Source: Nicotiana tabacum
Taxonomy: Eukaryota; Streptophyta; Magnoliopsida; Solanales; Solanaceae
NCBI RefSeq assembly: GCF_000715075.1
Contig: NC_134096.1
Coordinates: forward strand, 69,197,026 to 69,261,025
DNA: 64,000 nucleotides
Reading direction: 5' to 3'
Positions 35,796 to 47,044 of the stretch are shown piece by piece. The notes below the pieces were generated by a model, which searched no databases, was not told the origin of the DNA, and saw only the letters and a program-made list of their open reading frames with translations. Both the position numbers and the translations under genes were made by a program. The first letter of the stretch is position 1. Every line of letters begins with the position of its first letter.

Positions 35796-35841
35796 CGCAT
35801 TTGCGAAGGTCGCAATTGCGAACCCTCCTATCGCAAATGCG
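35796..35841 (+). repeat. CGC-N4-GCG palindromes in the solo LTR
   Basis: CGCATTTGCG (35796), CGCAATTGCG (35811) and CGCAAATGCG (35832). Same 10-base frame as in LARD-1, different spacer. Confidence 0.85.
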
Positions 35842-36652
35842 ACTGGAGCCAAGGGCTTTTATTCCGAGACTTAGCTCATTTCCCTCATTCCCACTTGGAC
35901 TTAGGCGATTTTTGAGAGCATTTTGAGAGGGGGTTCGATCATCATCAAGAGGTAAGTGATTTCTTCTAGTTGTAAGTTAAATACAAGGTTTATACATGGA
36001 TTAATACATGAAAATTTGTAAAAATTTGGGATTTTGAAGAAAAACTTAGAAATTGATATTTTTGAATTTTGACCACGAATTTGGGCATGTAATTGAGAAT
36101 AAATTATATATTGGACTTCGTAATGCTATGGGTAGTGTTTATCTTCAAAAATTTTCGGAATCCGGGCACGTGGGCCCGAGGGTTGCTTTATCGATTTTTC
36201 GAGCGGAGTTGGAAATTATTATAAATTGATTAATTATGAGTATTAGAGTACATTTTGATTTGGTTGCATCTTAATTGACTAGTTTGGAGCGACGGGCATC
36301 GATTTGAGGTGTTAGAGAGGCTTTGGAGTCGGATATGGAATTTCGGAGCGAGGTAAGTCTCATGTCTAACTTTGTGAGGGGGAAATTACCCTAGGTGATA
36401 TGTTTGAGGTGTGCTACTTGTTGTGGGGACTACGTACGTGCGAGGTGACGATAGCCCGTATGTAGCTACATTCATATTATTGTCCGGATAGACTTAGGTT
36501 CACATCATAATATAGCTGTACTATTTGAGTAGTCTCTCGCTTATTGATTCCCTTATTTTACATTCTATTTGAGACTAGACTTGCTATTATAGAGACTTCA
36601 CGAGTTCACGATTAGCCATCAGATAATATTCCTCCTCTTACGGCATGGCTCC

Positions 36653-36654
<2 letters not shown>

Positions 36655-36723
<69 letters not shown>
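36655..36723. repeat. compound microsatellite (TA)n(GA)n
   Basis: About 22 TA units followed by about 11 GA units. Confidence 0.95.
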
Positions 36724-36802
36724 GTTTTCATTAAATAAACTATAACTCACACGTTTATTCGTGAGTGGGGTCAAGGACCCATCAAAGCTTCTTATTCTAA
36801 TG

Positions 36803-36968
36803 GGATCGGGTTGTTCGCCTCGGTAGGATTATGTATTTCACTTATTATGGGATCGGACCGTTCGCCTCGACAGGATTTATGTACCACACTCTCATGGGAG
36901 CGGGCCGTTCGACCCTCGGCAGTGCACAGTTTTATTATTATGTTGGATTGGGCCGTACGCCTCGACAT
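36803..36968 (+). repeat. about four ~50-bp tandem units in the solo LTR
   Basis: Units share GATCGGGYYGTTCGCCTCG followed by a T/A-rich spacer; starts are near 36805, 36850, 36900 and 36945. Similar phrases (GGCCGAACGCCTC) occur in LARD-1 near 35103 and in LARD-2 in reverse. Confidence 0.7.
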
Positions 36969-38258
36969 TTTCTATATCATATCTTCATGAAATTGTGCGT
37001 AAGACTTGGCAAGAAGCCAATGTATCGGTGAATTCCCGGATTTGAATTATGGTAAGCTACTTGATGAGATTCACTATATCTATATATATGCTCCGGTTAA
37101 GGAGGGAATTTCTAATGAAGAGCTTGAGTTCCTCGGAAAGAGGGGGATTTGTATCACATGTTTTATTCTTGTTTATTTCATTTATTTACTCTGCCTCCTA
37201 TTTGCTACCTCTTTACTGTACCTTATGTTATTGGACCACTAGTGAGTGTCGATGTCGACCCCTCGTCACTACTTCTCTGGGGTTAGGCTAGATACTTACT
37301 GGGTACACGTTGCTTACATACTCATGCTACACTTGCTGCATATGTTTTTGTGCAGGTACATATGTGACTAGTGGCCTTGAGAGAGCAGAGGCGTGTATGT
37401 ATACGGGGACTTATGTGAGCTGCATTTCACATTACGACCCACAGCCGGTAGAGTCTCCTTTAGAGTATTTATATTTTCTCTATCCAAGTTTGTATTCCGG
37501 ACAGATGCTGTATTTTATTTTATATTTCTAGTTGATGCTCATGCACTTGTGACATCGGGTTTTGGGGTGACTATGAGTTGTTTTGTATTGAAATTTGTTA
37601 AAGATATTATCATTTACTTTGTAAATTTCATCTTCTACTGCTTAATGGAAGGAAAAATATAGATTCAAAATATTAAAACGAGAACCAAATTAAGTATTTA
37701 GTATTGGCTTGCCTGACAGCGGTGTCCGGCGCCATCAAGACCTTTAATGGATTTTGGGTCGTGACATTTTCGAGGTTAGACTTGATACTTACTGGGTACA
37801 CATTGATTTACGTACTCATGGCCACGCCCTGCCATGTCCTGCATCCTGCCATATATGTTTAGGGATCTTTTAAGCGTAGAGGCATAGCTATTGCGGGGAC
37901 TTACGATGAGCTGCATTCCATGTTACGAATCTGCAGCATACAAAGTCTCCATCAGTGTTATTTACATACTCATGTCTAATTTGTATTCCAGACAGATGTT
38001 GCATTTATCATATTTTCTAGTTGATGCTCATGCACTTGTGACACCGGGTTTTGGGGGTTCGGATGTCTGTTTATTATTGTGGTTCATGCAGATACTTCCA
38101 CTTACTCAGTAAATTCTATTTCATACTGTCTAATTAAGGAAAATATTGATTTCAAAAATACTAAAACGAGTAATTAAATTAATAAATCACTGTTGGCTTA
38201 CCTGACGGCGGCATTAGGCGCCATCACGACCAATAGTGGCAGTTGGGTTGTGACAACA

Positions 38259-38270
38259 TGGTATTAGAGC
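38259..38270 (+). promoter_or_regulatory. primer binding site of LARD-1
   Basis: TGGTATTAGAGC, three bases inside the end of the 5' LTR. It differs at one base from the common initiator tRNA-Met site. Confidence 0.8.
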
Positions 38271-41200
38271 ACTAGGTTCACGTAGGTCTCACTAGATATG
38301 AGGAAGTCTTGTGGAGTCTTGCGGATCGGTACAGAGACGTCTTTACTTAACTTCGAGAGGCTACAGGGCTGTTAGGAGCATTTCCCTTCTTGATTTCCTC
38401 ATCGTGCGGTTTGATTCCCTTGAGGCTTGTGCCTTTATTTCTTTCCCACTCATTCTCATATGATGTTGAGCGCTCGTGTCAATTGGGCAACGAGGAGTTT
38501 CAGTGGTACTATAGACGTGGAGCATAATGTTTCTCCATGCGCATTCAAACATGTTATTATCGTCTTCTTGCGAAGGGAGGTTCTGTCATTTCAGCTCAGT
38601 ATCGATATTTCCTATGGTTTTGAGGCTATGCACAGTGTTGGTGTAATGGTAGGGTGTCTGTCTACGTTTCAAGCTAGTGAATGACTCGAAAGGAGGATTT
38701 CTCAATGCATGATTTAGAAGTTCAGTATTTAATTCTAGCAAAGGAAAGTCGATTGGACTATGAATGTTTAGGTTTGGGTTGATGGAGTAACGAGACTAGG
38801 TATTTTCGAGCGTGGTGGAATTTTCATTGTGATGCGGTGTCGTAGTCCTTGTTTGAACACATCACAGTTTGCCAGTGTTACTGTCTTCTTTGATGTTACC
38901 TTCGGGGTAGGGTATGTGAAGTGGTGTCTGAGGGTCGGTTGTCAGAGATAGCGGTGTGCCGCGGTTCAGAACCGAATTGGTATTTCTAATGCTGAAGGCT
39001 CGAGAGAGATGATCTTCGAAGAGGTTTAGAGTTGGTAGCAATTTGTTAGCTCAGGTGCTACAGAGATGAATTTTGATTTGATGCAACAATTAGGTAACGA
39101 AGAATGAGGAAGGACAAGTGGGAGGTGTCCTGCGGTGGTAGAACTACTAGCAAGTCAAGTATGAGAAGCTAAAGTCGGGAAGTTGCTTAAAGGAGATGGT
39201 TTGACCGAAGTGGGAGAGGTAGAGTAGCATATGGATTATGTGGTAGGATAGCCACGTACCTTGAGAAAGAGTTGAACTGTTTGAAAATCGCAATGGAAAG
39301 TGATTTGGTCTATGTATCTTATTGGGAATGGTGGTTACTGTACGGAGGAAGGTTTAATGTGGCTGAAAGGAGTTGCTTGAAGAGGGGTGTGAAGATTTGA
39401 TAATCGTTTCAGATACAATATGACTTGAGTTTGGATGATATTGTTGAACTCTCAGTTGATGTCAATAGGGAATGAACAGATTTGTACAGCTGGTGGACGA
39501 GTATGGGCTCAGGGGCATTTACGGATTTTATGGTAGTTGTACCCCGTACGACGTCATGTGAAGATATCGGTAAGGAGTTTCACAGGTGGGTTATCTCCTA
39601 TGAGCAAGATATTGGTGCGAGATCATGGTAATTGAGAAGGAGGAATCATTGTGGGCCCAACATTATGTGATTATAGCTTAGAGCTAAGTGGGGGAGCCCC
39701 GCCGTTTATGATTGGTTCACGTGGTTGTCTACTTGTGCGGGTTCTGGTTATCGGCGCATTGGTGGAATATTTGTGACTAATAAAAGGAATCAACATGGGT
39801 AATTTGAGTTGAGAAATTGATAAATGTGTGCCAAACTTCATCTTATTGATTCAGGTGTAGATTTTGGGAAGACTCATAGTTTATGCTTCTTGTGGATATA
39901 ATGTGCAAGGAAAAGGATTCAGCCGATTGCTTATTTGAGAGGGTATTCATATACTAGCAGAGCAATGGAGTTTGGTTATATTCGAGACCAGGTCAAAGTG
40001 GGCTTAACAACGATTCAGTGAGTTCAAGAATTCAAGTCCGGTACCTAAGGATTTTGGGTCCGTTTTGTGGTTAAGGATCGAGTTCTGCAGTGGATTACGA
40101 GCGGGACTTGGGGTGTTCTATGTTATTACCGGGTAAGCGGTGCAGTATTGGAGAAAAGGAAGAAATAATTTCAGATTTGTGGGAAGTCTTGTGAAATAGG
40201 TATACCAGTTGGAGGTGCCATTGTGTGCATGATGAAGGTGTGAGGTGATTCATGGGTGTTGAGACGATGTAGTCTCGCGATTCGGGGCACTCGGGATGAG
40301 TTGAAGGCGGATTTAGTTCGTTATGTTTTGATTGGAGCTGCTATTATCTCCAAGGCAAGTCAAGAGTAAATTTAAAGGAATTGGGTAGGTTAGTAATGGT
40401 TGAATCAACATGATTGTGGCAGTGATCAGTTCCTTTAGCATGGAGTTATACATATGGTTTGTGATTGTGCTCGTGGGCTTGACAACCACCATAACTTGTT
40501 TGATTTGGAAAGTATTTGATTCAAATGGCTTTGTGGTCTAAATGGACTTCTGGAAAAGTCATGGCAATTTAGATCACAACTTGAGGTTGTATTTTCTGCG
40601 ATTTGGGAATTCAGTTGCGTGTTGCGTTGGTCCTTCTGAAATGAGCTAATGAAGTGTTTATTTTACTGGTGATTCAGGGATTGTGATGAATTCGGGTACT
40701 CTCGCATAACAGTATGATAGGTGCGGCGAGCGGCATGGGAATTTGAAAGCTGAGGTTAAGGGTTGCGGTTCGGTGTTGATAAGAATGTCACGAGCTCGAA
40801 TGAGTAGGGAAGAATTCAAATGCTTAGAGTAAGCAGACGTTATCTTAGTGTCGCCTGAGAATGATGTTCGGTGGAAGAGGTATTGTGTATTGGTTTGCAG
40901 ATTGTGAATTACCTTACAGATTAGCACGGTCGGTGGTATGGGAATGCAACCGTTGCTACCTGGTGCGGAAATGTTGTGGGAGCGTACCTCACGGGGATAT
41001 TTGTATCGGTGTGGCGTGGTAGTCACTTGATTGTTATAGATTGAAACCAAGTATGGAAATTTTGGTGATATCGCTAATGTGTGAGTTTATGCCAGAGAGG
41101 CGTTCTATTCCTTGGGTTGTGGACTGTATGATGTTTGTTCCGGATTTAACGGTTGTTATTGTGTGTCATGGAAAAGGGTATTGTGGATCTTTGGAAGAAT

Positions 41201-41454
41201 ATTGGCCTAGTATGATATGATCAGAATCGATGTGAGGTTCCGTGTAGCTTGTAGTGTAATGTGAGCAAGATGGCTCTTGAAATGCAGGTCATTATCGCAC
41301 CTTAGTAGTGCTTGAGTTTCATAGCGTGTGGCGCTATCCGTCTCTCCGGTATTTGTATTATGCATTTGGCGTGCTTGTGGTCGATATTAGGGTATTTCGT
41401 AAGTATAAGCGTTACGACTTGATGTGTGTTTTCTTCTTGATTATTATGTGCGGA

Positions 41455-41575
41455 TCGGGTGGCACGCCGCCATGGGTATATAATATTTTGATCGGGTTGC
41501 ACGCCGCAACAGTGTCATAGTTGGATCAGGTTTCACGCCGCAACTATGTCATGATGGATCGGGTTGCACGACGCA
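41455..41575 (+). repeat. four ~37-bp units with GCACGCCGC
   Basis: GATCGGGTGGCACGCCGCC, GATCGGGTTGCACGCCGCAA, GATCAGGTTTCACGCCGCAA and GATCGGGTTGCACGACGCAA, separated by short A/T-rich spacers. The same units occur in reverse in LARD-2 at about 57610-57715. Confidence 0.8.
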
Positions 41576-42408
41576 AAAATGAGATGTTGAGCATGGTTCC
41601 TTACGCTCATTTTGTGTGCATTGTTTTCATCCCTGAGGTAGGTTCATAGTACTTATTCGGCCGTCTTATTCGTTATGCGGACTGGGTAATTCCCTGTTAG
41701 AGATCGTTCTTCCTTATGAGTCATATTCGAGTTCGTAGCTTGTTGGCACATTGTGGGCGTCATATGAGACTTTTGGCAGTGTCGGAGGTGGCTTGTTGCC
41801 AGAGCAGTTTGTACTGGGTGAGACGAGATAATTAGGCCTGAAATCAGTGCAATCAGACTTATATAAGGTATATTAAAGAGCAAATATCATCATTTAGTTC
41901 AGAATGGGGTAATGGTTCTTGTCCGGGCGAGAGACTCAATGATTTGTTGATTCGACAGGCGGTTATGAGTTTTTACACGACTCTTTCGTCGTGGCAGTAT
42001 TGTGAGAATTGGAACAGGACTTATATATGTTATGAGATGTATTGCGGGCAACAGACTTGTGAAATTTCAACTATTGTGGCCAGATGATGTCATTATTGGT
42101 AGCCGACTTATGTGGGTGCATGGTGTAATTTCAGCACAAGTGCACAATCATGTTTTAGTACAGTGTGTGGTGATTGATAGTTGGTATGTTAGAATCAGGT
42201 ATTGTAAAGAAATTCAAAGGTTGAAATTTGGTTCTAAGGCTTATTGATTGAATAAAAGGAAGGACTTTCAGTCCGGCTCGAGCCGAGGTGCCAAACTGGA
42301 ATTGTGATGGCACAAGTAGATGTACAAGGTCTTGCACAATGATTTTGGACAACTCCGGAGAAATTCTTGGCACGTTCGAGGACGAACATATATTTAAGTG
42401 AGGGAGAA

Positions 42409-43961
42409 TGTAACGACCCAACCGGTCGTTTTGAGCTCTAGCGCGTCGTTTGGCGGTTTGAGGCCTTGAATAGCTTCACTTCAGGTGTTATGACTTGTAC
42501 GTGTGGTTAGAATTAATTTGTGGAAGTTCAAAGTTTAAGTTGGAAGAGTTGACCAAACTTTGACTTTTGAGTAAAAGTCATCGAAATTGGGATTTGATGG
42601 TTCCAATAGATTCGTATGATGATTTTGGACTTGGGCATATGCTCGGATCAGGTTTTAGATAACGCGGGAGCGTTACAACACTTATTATGGAAAGTTAACA
42701 TTTTAAAAATTTAAGAATTTCTTAAGTTTGGGTTGAAGTGGATTTTGATGTTATTAATACCCGTTTGGGATTCTTGGGAATAGCTCCGTATGGTGATTCT
42801 GGTCTTAGGGGTGCGTCCGGATGTGGATTTGGAGGTCCGTATGTCATTTCGGGGTCATTTGGCGAAAGTTGAAAATTTGAAGGTTTTTGGGAAGTTTGAC
42901 TAGGAGTGGGCTTTTTGATATCGGGGTCAGATTCCGATTTCGGAAGTGGGAGTAGGTTCGAAATGTCAATTATGATTTGTGTGCAAAATTTGAGGTCAAG
43001 CGAATTTGATTTGATAGATTTCAGTGTCGAATGTAGAAGTTTGAAGTTCTAAAGTTCATAAAGCTTGCATTTGGGTGAGATTCATGGTTTTGATGTTGTT
43101 TGATGTGATTTGAGGCCTCGAGCAGGTTTGTGTCAGGTATTGGGGTACGATTGGACGGGGTCCCGGGCGTGTGTTCTGGGGTGGTTTCGTACCAAGTTTG
43201 GCTGAATTTCAACTGCTGGTGCTGGTGTCTGGTTTTCTTCTTCGCAAACGCGAAAGAATGCACGTGTTCGCGAAAGAATACTTGACATTTTCTGAGCTGT
43301 TATGATAGAATACAAGACTTAAAAATTTATTCCTTAAAGGAAATATTTGGAAGACTAGGTAACTTACAGATTTACCCTATTATTTCCATATGCTTCATAT
43401 CTGCTCACGCTTTTATTATGCTGCTTTATTGGACCTTTAGTAAGTGTCGATGTCGACCTCTCGTCACTACTTCTTCGAGGTTACACTTGATTCTTACTGG
43501 GTACGCGTTGATTTACGTACTCATACTACACTTGCTGCATATTTTTGTGCAGGAACATGTATGTCTAGTGATCTTTTAGGCACAGAGGCCCATCTATTGC
43601 GAGGACTTACAGTGAGCTGCATTCCATGTTACGAATCCGCAACATACAGAGTCTCCATTAGAGTTATTTACATACTTCTGTCTAATATGTATTCCAGACA
43701 GATGTTGCATTTATCATATTTCCTAGTTTATGCTCATGCACTTGTGACACCGGATTTTGGGGGTCTTTCAGGTTATTTATTATTATGGTTCGTGCAGATA
43801 CTTTCACATACTCTGTAAATTTTATTTCATTCTGTCTAATTAAGGAAAATATTGATTTCAAAAATACTAAAACATGTAATTACTTTGGTAAATCGCCGTT
43901 GGCTTGCCTGACGGCGGCGTTAGGCGCCATCACGATCAATAGTAGCAGTTGGGTCGTGACA
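42409..43961 (+). repeat. LARD-1 3' LTR, internally deleted
   Basis: 1553 bases. Compared with the 5' LTR, about 1.37 kb is missing at 43279 (5' LTR positions ~33927 to ~35296). The break lies within the start of the palindrome array: only CGCAAACGCG (43243) is left. Confidence 0.8.
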
Positions 43962-44038
43962 AATGGTTAACGTTATTGTAGTAGAGGTGGTGGAATCTGA
44001 AAGTTGAGAAGTTGATGCCATGGTAGGCTCTCGTACCA
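43962..44038 (-). pseudogene. Copia A gag start and primer binding site
   Basis: The site TGGTACGAGAGC (44038-44027, minus strand) touches the LTR and matches the initiator tRNA-Met site at 10 of 12 bases. Gag starts with ATG at 44021: MASTSQLSDSTTSTTITLT. It is cut at 43966 by LARD-1 and continues at 33034. Confidence 0.8.
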
Positions 44039-44254
44039 TGTTATGAGATATGATGTTGAGAGAATTCGATTGTTTTCTATTGAATACATTGTTAAATATA
44101 TATACAAGAGTCTACAACACACTATAGAAGAGTAGGGAGATAAGATAACTAATAGAACAATTATATATCCTAAAATATAGCTAACATAACATAGCTATTC
44201 TAACTAATAGAGATTGTTATCCTAACTTATAGAGATTAAACTTTATCTCTAACA
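44039..44254 (-). repeat. Copia A 5' LTR
   Basis: 216 bases, same ends as the LTR at 22480-22695, with about 12 differences. Followed by the second copy of ATGGG. Confidence 0.9.
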
Positions 44255-44363
44255 ATGGGAAATAACGTTTTTATCTTTACAAGGTGGGGGAAAAATCTGC
44301 GTTCAAATTACCTTCCTCCGACTCACTTGTGAGATTACACTGAGTTTGTCGTTGTTGTTGTTA
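44255..44363 (+). mobile_element. 3' piece of the split TS-like SINE
   Basis: Starts with the Copia A target duplication ATGGG. It carries ATCTTTACAAGGTGGGGG, CTGCGTTCAAATTACCTTCC and ACTTGTGAGATTACACTGAG and ends in GTTGTTGTTGTT. The 14-bp duplication follows at 44364-44377. Confidence 0.75.
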
Positions 44364-44377
44364 TTAGGAGGCTTCTG

Positions 44378-45381
44378 TCAAAGTTCCCCTCAGAAGACGT
44401 AGGGCTCCAACTGCAGTTACACTGGGCTCCAACAACAGTTCAGCCCAATGAATATACTCTCCCATAAACTGGGCTACAACTCTAAAACGAGCAGCCTGTA
44501 GAAGATTTCAATTGTAAAGTTCACTGACATATCAACATTGCTAAAAACTTGCAATCATTTTCGGAAATATCAATTTGCCATAAATTTCTAATTTATTTTT
44601 ACCTTTTTCTGGTAAAGGAAACTTGATCCTGTGGGAGCACTCAAAAAGGTTTTAGAGGATTTCACTTGGTGAGAGTATTATACCATAAATTAAGTACATT
44701 TACTTACACTAAACAATCTGAATATCTGAAACTGGTGATATCCATATTTCATAATTATCTCAATTGAATTCTGTTCAATTCCTACATACACCGTAGATAT
44801 AGAAATATGAGTGTAAATAATTTACGCCCCAAACTTTAAAAAAAAAAAATCAGACTCCAACTTTCGAAAATAGATATTATCCCGCTTATATCTCAATTGA
44901 ATTTGTAAAATGCTTATTTTACCGTCTATGATATCAAATTATCAATCTTTGCCTCCTTTTTTACCTTTTTACCTTTTTGATATCATGAATCATGATATTC
45001 TTTCTCTTTTTAAAAATTTTTGTTATCGACTTACATATAGAACAAAAAAAAACTCTTTTCTAAATTAATAAAATGAAAAATAGGAATCAAGCATATAAGT
45101 TAATGATGTTAAATAAAGAAAGAAATAAATAACAAAAAATAGAATAAAAATAATTTGCTCGTATCAGCTTATTTTTAATAAAAGAAGGGATTGAAAACCA
45201 TTAAGGGCAAAATACGTTGCGTAGGATAGTAGGGGGAAATTGTGTATTGCTCCTATTTAGAAGGGGAATTTAATTTTATAAGAAAAATTAAGGTGTAAAT
45301 GATTTTCTCCCAAAATATTATTATGTTTTATTCTGTTACAACTGAATGGACCTTAATGAGAAATTTTACTATGTGAGTCAC
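44378..45381. other. AT-rich non-coding DNA
   Basis: No gene seen. The stretch around 44805-45330 has the look of an old transposon remnant (GTGTAAATAATTTACGCCCC, GGTGTAAATGATTTTCTCCC near its ends), but I could not establish its type. Confidence 0.5.
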
Positions 45382-45546
45382 ATAACCAACATTATTTATG
45401 TGAGTCTAGTTTATTTCTTGACAAGTGGACTCATGCTCCCACTATACTTATTTTAAAACATAAGCTAAAAATATTTATGTCTACTCTTTTTCCTAATTAG
45501 AGGCTTAACTAATGGACAATAAAAGGAAAAGAAGAAAGAAAAAGAT
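45382..45546 (+). repeat. left terminal inverted repeat of the Mutator-like element
   Basis: Contains TATGTGAGTCTAGTTTATTT and GGCTTAACTAATGGACAATA, both found reversed at 47830-47990. Confidence 0.75.
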
Positions 45547-46046
45547 CTATTTCATTACTCCTATTATATTATTATTCTTATTATAATATTATAATAAAGA
45601 AAAGAAAAAAAGCAAACTACGGTGAAAAAAAATACATTATGATCTATGTACTCTTCAAAGCAACAAACAAGTTGAGAAAAGCTATTACACTAAAATATCT
45701 CTAATTGCATTTTCTATAATCAATCACTTAGCACAAGAAAAGAATAACTATGACAAACTGGAAAAAGAAAATGAGTTTCAAACAGAAAAGGATGAAGAAG
45801 CTAACGTCGATAGTCACATACAACTTATACATAATGAACGATTTTGTATGTGAAATGCTTCGCAAAAATAAAATATAATAATATAAACAAGCTATAGTAA
45901 ACTATGTTGCTCCGAACACATTTAACATACACCACAATAACACTACTATATAGGATATACACGGTTGCATCACCAGACACAAATTATAAATTAAGGTAAG
46001 ATAATATAAAATAATCAATATATGTTGACTCTTCAAATTATTCATA

Positions 46047-46367
46047 CTATAAATATTGTTCAAGTGATCTCTTGACACTATCAATTAAGTTCATCCGTAA
46101 ATCAATGTAATCCATAATTAAAATAAATACGTGCAATCTTTGTCCACTAAAATCAACATTTCTTCTAGTGATGTTTGAACTTTGGTTCTCAATGCCACCT
46201 CCAAATTGGTTAGTTGAAGCCTGAGTCAACAGTTGTGTGAAGCTAGTGTTTTGATCTCCATATAACTGCATCGTTGAATTAAAACACTCATAATGCAATT
46301 TAGATATACTATCTCTCCGGAAAAAAAGTTGCACGTCCTTCCGTTTACCCTCAAAATCGGATAACAA
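46047..46367 (-). other. unassigned 106-codon frame inside the Mutator-like element
   Basis: It contains YGDQNTSFTQLLTQ. It may be the 3' part of the FAR1-like gene, judging from position and strand only. No domain was recognised. Confidence 0.25.
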
Positions 46368-46389
46368 TTAAATTTGTAAGTGATTTTAA

Positions 46390-46995
46390 GGTAAACAGAT
46401 TTATTTGACACAAAGAAGTAAATAAAGACAAATTAAATAAATGAGGATGAAGTAAACTCAAAACACACGAGGAAGACGATTTAAGCCTTGGTGAAATATC
46501 TGCATTTGATCTGGGCTCGTAACAACAAACACTGACGAACGAAAGCAAAAGAACTAATAATAGAAAAATAATGATATATTGCCTTGGAGTGCATGTTACA
46601 ACGTACTTTATGAATTATCAGACCCCCTTTATATAGTAGAGGGGTCCTACTTTAGGTACAATTCTACAAAAGGTAAATTTTTTTTTGATTTACTGATTGT
46701 CGGTTCTTTATCGGTACTTGCAGAGATTCCCGCCGTAATAGCCGGTCGGTCACGGATATTTCGGTCTTTCGTTCGCCATCCTGACAATGTTTCTTCAAAG
46801 TCGTTTCGGGCTAGGATCGATTTCGAGATCATGGCCTCGATATTCTCGAAGGCAGGCGTCCTGTCTCTGGGTTCTAGCCCGGTGGGACTTGGGGTCGATC
46901 TTCAGTCCTTTATTATCATGTCTCGAGCCTGGCTTACCATGTCGGAGGTTAGGATGCACCACGAGCTCGATTTCGACCGTATACACCTTCAATCT
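46390..46995 (-). mobile_element. LTR fragment or solo LTR of the Tat-type family
   Basis: Matches the LTR at 8690-9500 in reverse orientation. Shared blocks are AGATTCCCGCCGTAATA/AGATTCCCGCCGTAAT, the TATA element TACTATATAAAGGGGG (minus strand, near 46637) and GAAGATCGACCCCAAGTCCC. It lies between the two halves of the Mutator-like element body, next to the end of the FAR1-like relic. Exact ends and a target duplication were not found. Confidence 0.7.
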
Positions 46996-47044
46996 TCATC
47001 AACTTGAAAAGAGTAAAAAAAGTTTGAATATGCTGATTGCATAT

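Larger units (their letters stand above)
35498..37766 (+). mobile_element. solo LTR of the LARD-2 subfamily nested in the LARD-1 LTR
   Basis: Begins TGTAACGACCCGACTGGTCG and ends TTTTGGGTCGTGACA. The host LTR continues on both sides (CACTACTT / TTCGAGGTTA). Flanks TTTTT and TTTTC give a 5-bp T-rich duplication with one mismatch. Its 3' end (GACAGCGGTGTCCGGCGCCA) matches the LTR of LARD-2, not that of its host. No internal region is left, as expected after recombination between LTRs. Confidence 0.8.
33035..38255 (+). repeat. LARD-1 5' LTR, interrupted by a solo LTR
   Basis: Own sequence 33035-35497 and 37767-38255. It includes the CGCGAACGCG array at 33891-34198 and a block GTAAGTGATTCCC after it. 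It also has the phrase GTACGCACGAGGTGACGAGA, shared by all related LTRs in the window. Confidence 0.85.
38256..42408 (+). other. LARD-1 internal domain, non-coding
   Basis: No frame longer than about 130 codons and none with gag or pol motifs. Blocks are shared with the LARD-2 internal domain in the same order relative to the LTRs. These are GTCTTGCGGATCGGTACAGA after the primer site, CTAAGTGGGGGAGCCCCGCC near 39687, the GCACGCCGC repeats near 41460, and CACGTTCGAGGACGAACATA before the polypurine tract. Confidence 0.75.
33035..43961 (+). mobile_element. LARD-1: gypsy-type LTR element without coding capacity, inserted in gag of Copia A
   Basis: LTRs start TGTAACGACCC and end GTTGGGTYGTGACA. 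Flanks AGTGG (33030-33034) and AATGG (43962-43966) form a target duplication with one mismatch. A primer site TGGTATTAGAGC (38259-38270) matches initiator tRNA-Met at 11 of 12 bases. A polypurine tract AAGTGAGGGAGAA (42396-42408) precedes the 3' LTR. The internal 4.15 kb has no gag or pol reading. The 5' LTR is enlarged by a solo LTR at 35498-37766. The name LARD (large retrotransposon derivative) is descriptive. Confidence 0.85.
22480..44254 (-). mobile_element. Copia A: Ty1/copia retrotransposon, split by two later elements
   Basis: The element has 216-bp LTRs at both ends (TGTTA...TAACA on either strand) and a perfect 5-bp target duplication ATGGG at 22475-22479 and 44255-44259. Its own sequence is 22480-24378, 30691-33034 and 43962-44254, about 4.5 kb, a normal copia size. 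The pieces carry gag start, gag/protease, integrase, then RT and RNase H, in order on the minus strand. The two LTRs differ at about 12 of 216 positions (counted by eye). All coding pieces carry stops and frameshifts. Confidence 0.9.

Noticed and set aside
44805..45330. Possible transposon with GTGTAAAT-type ends
   Set aside because: The end motifs are in direct, not inverted, order, and no duplication or coding region supports an element call.
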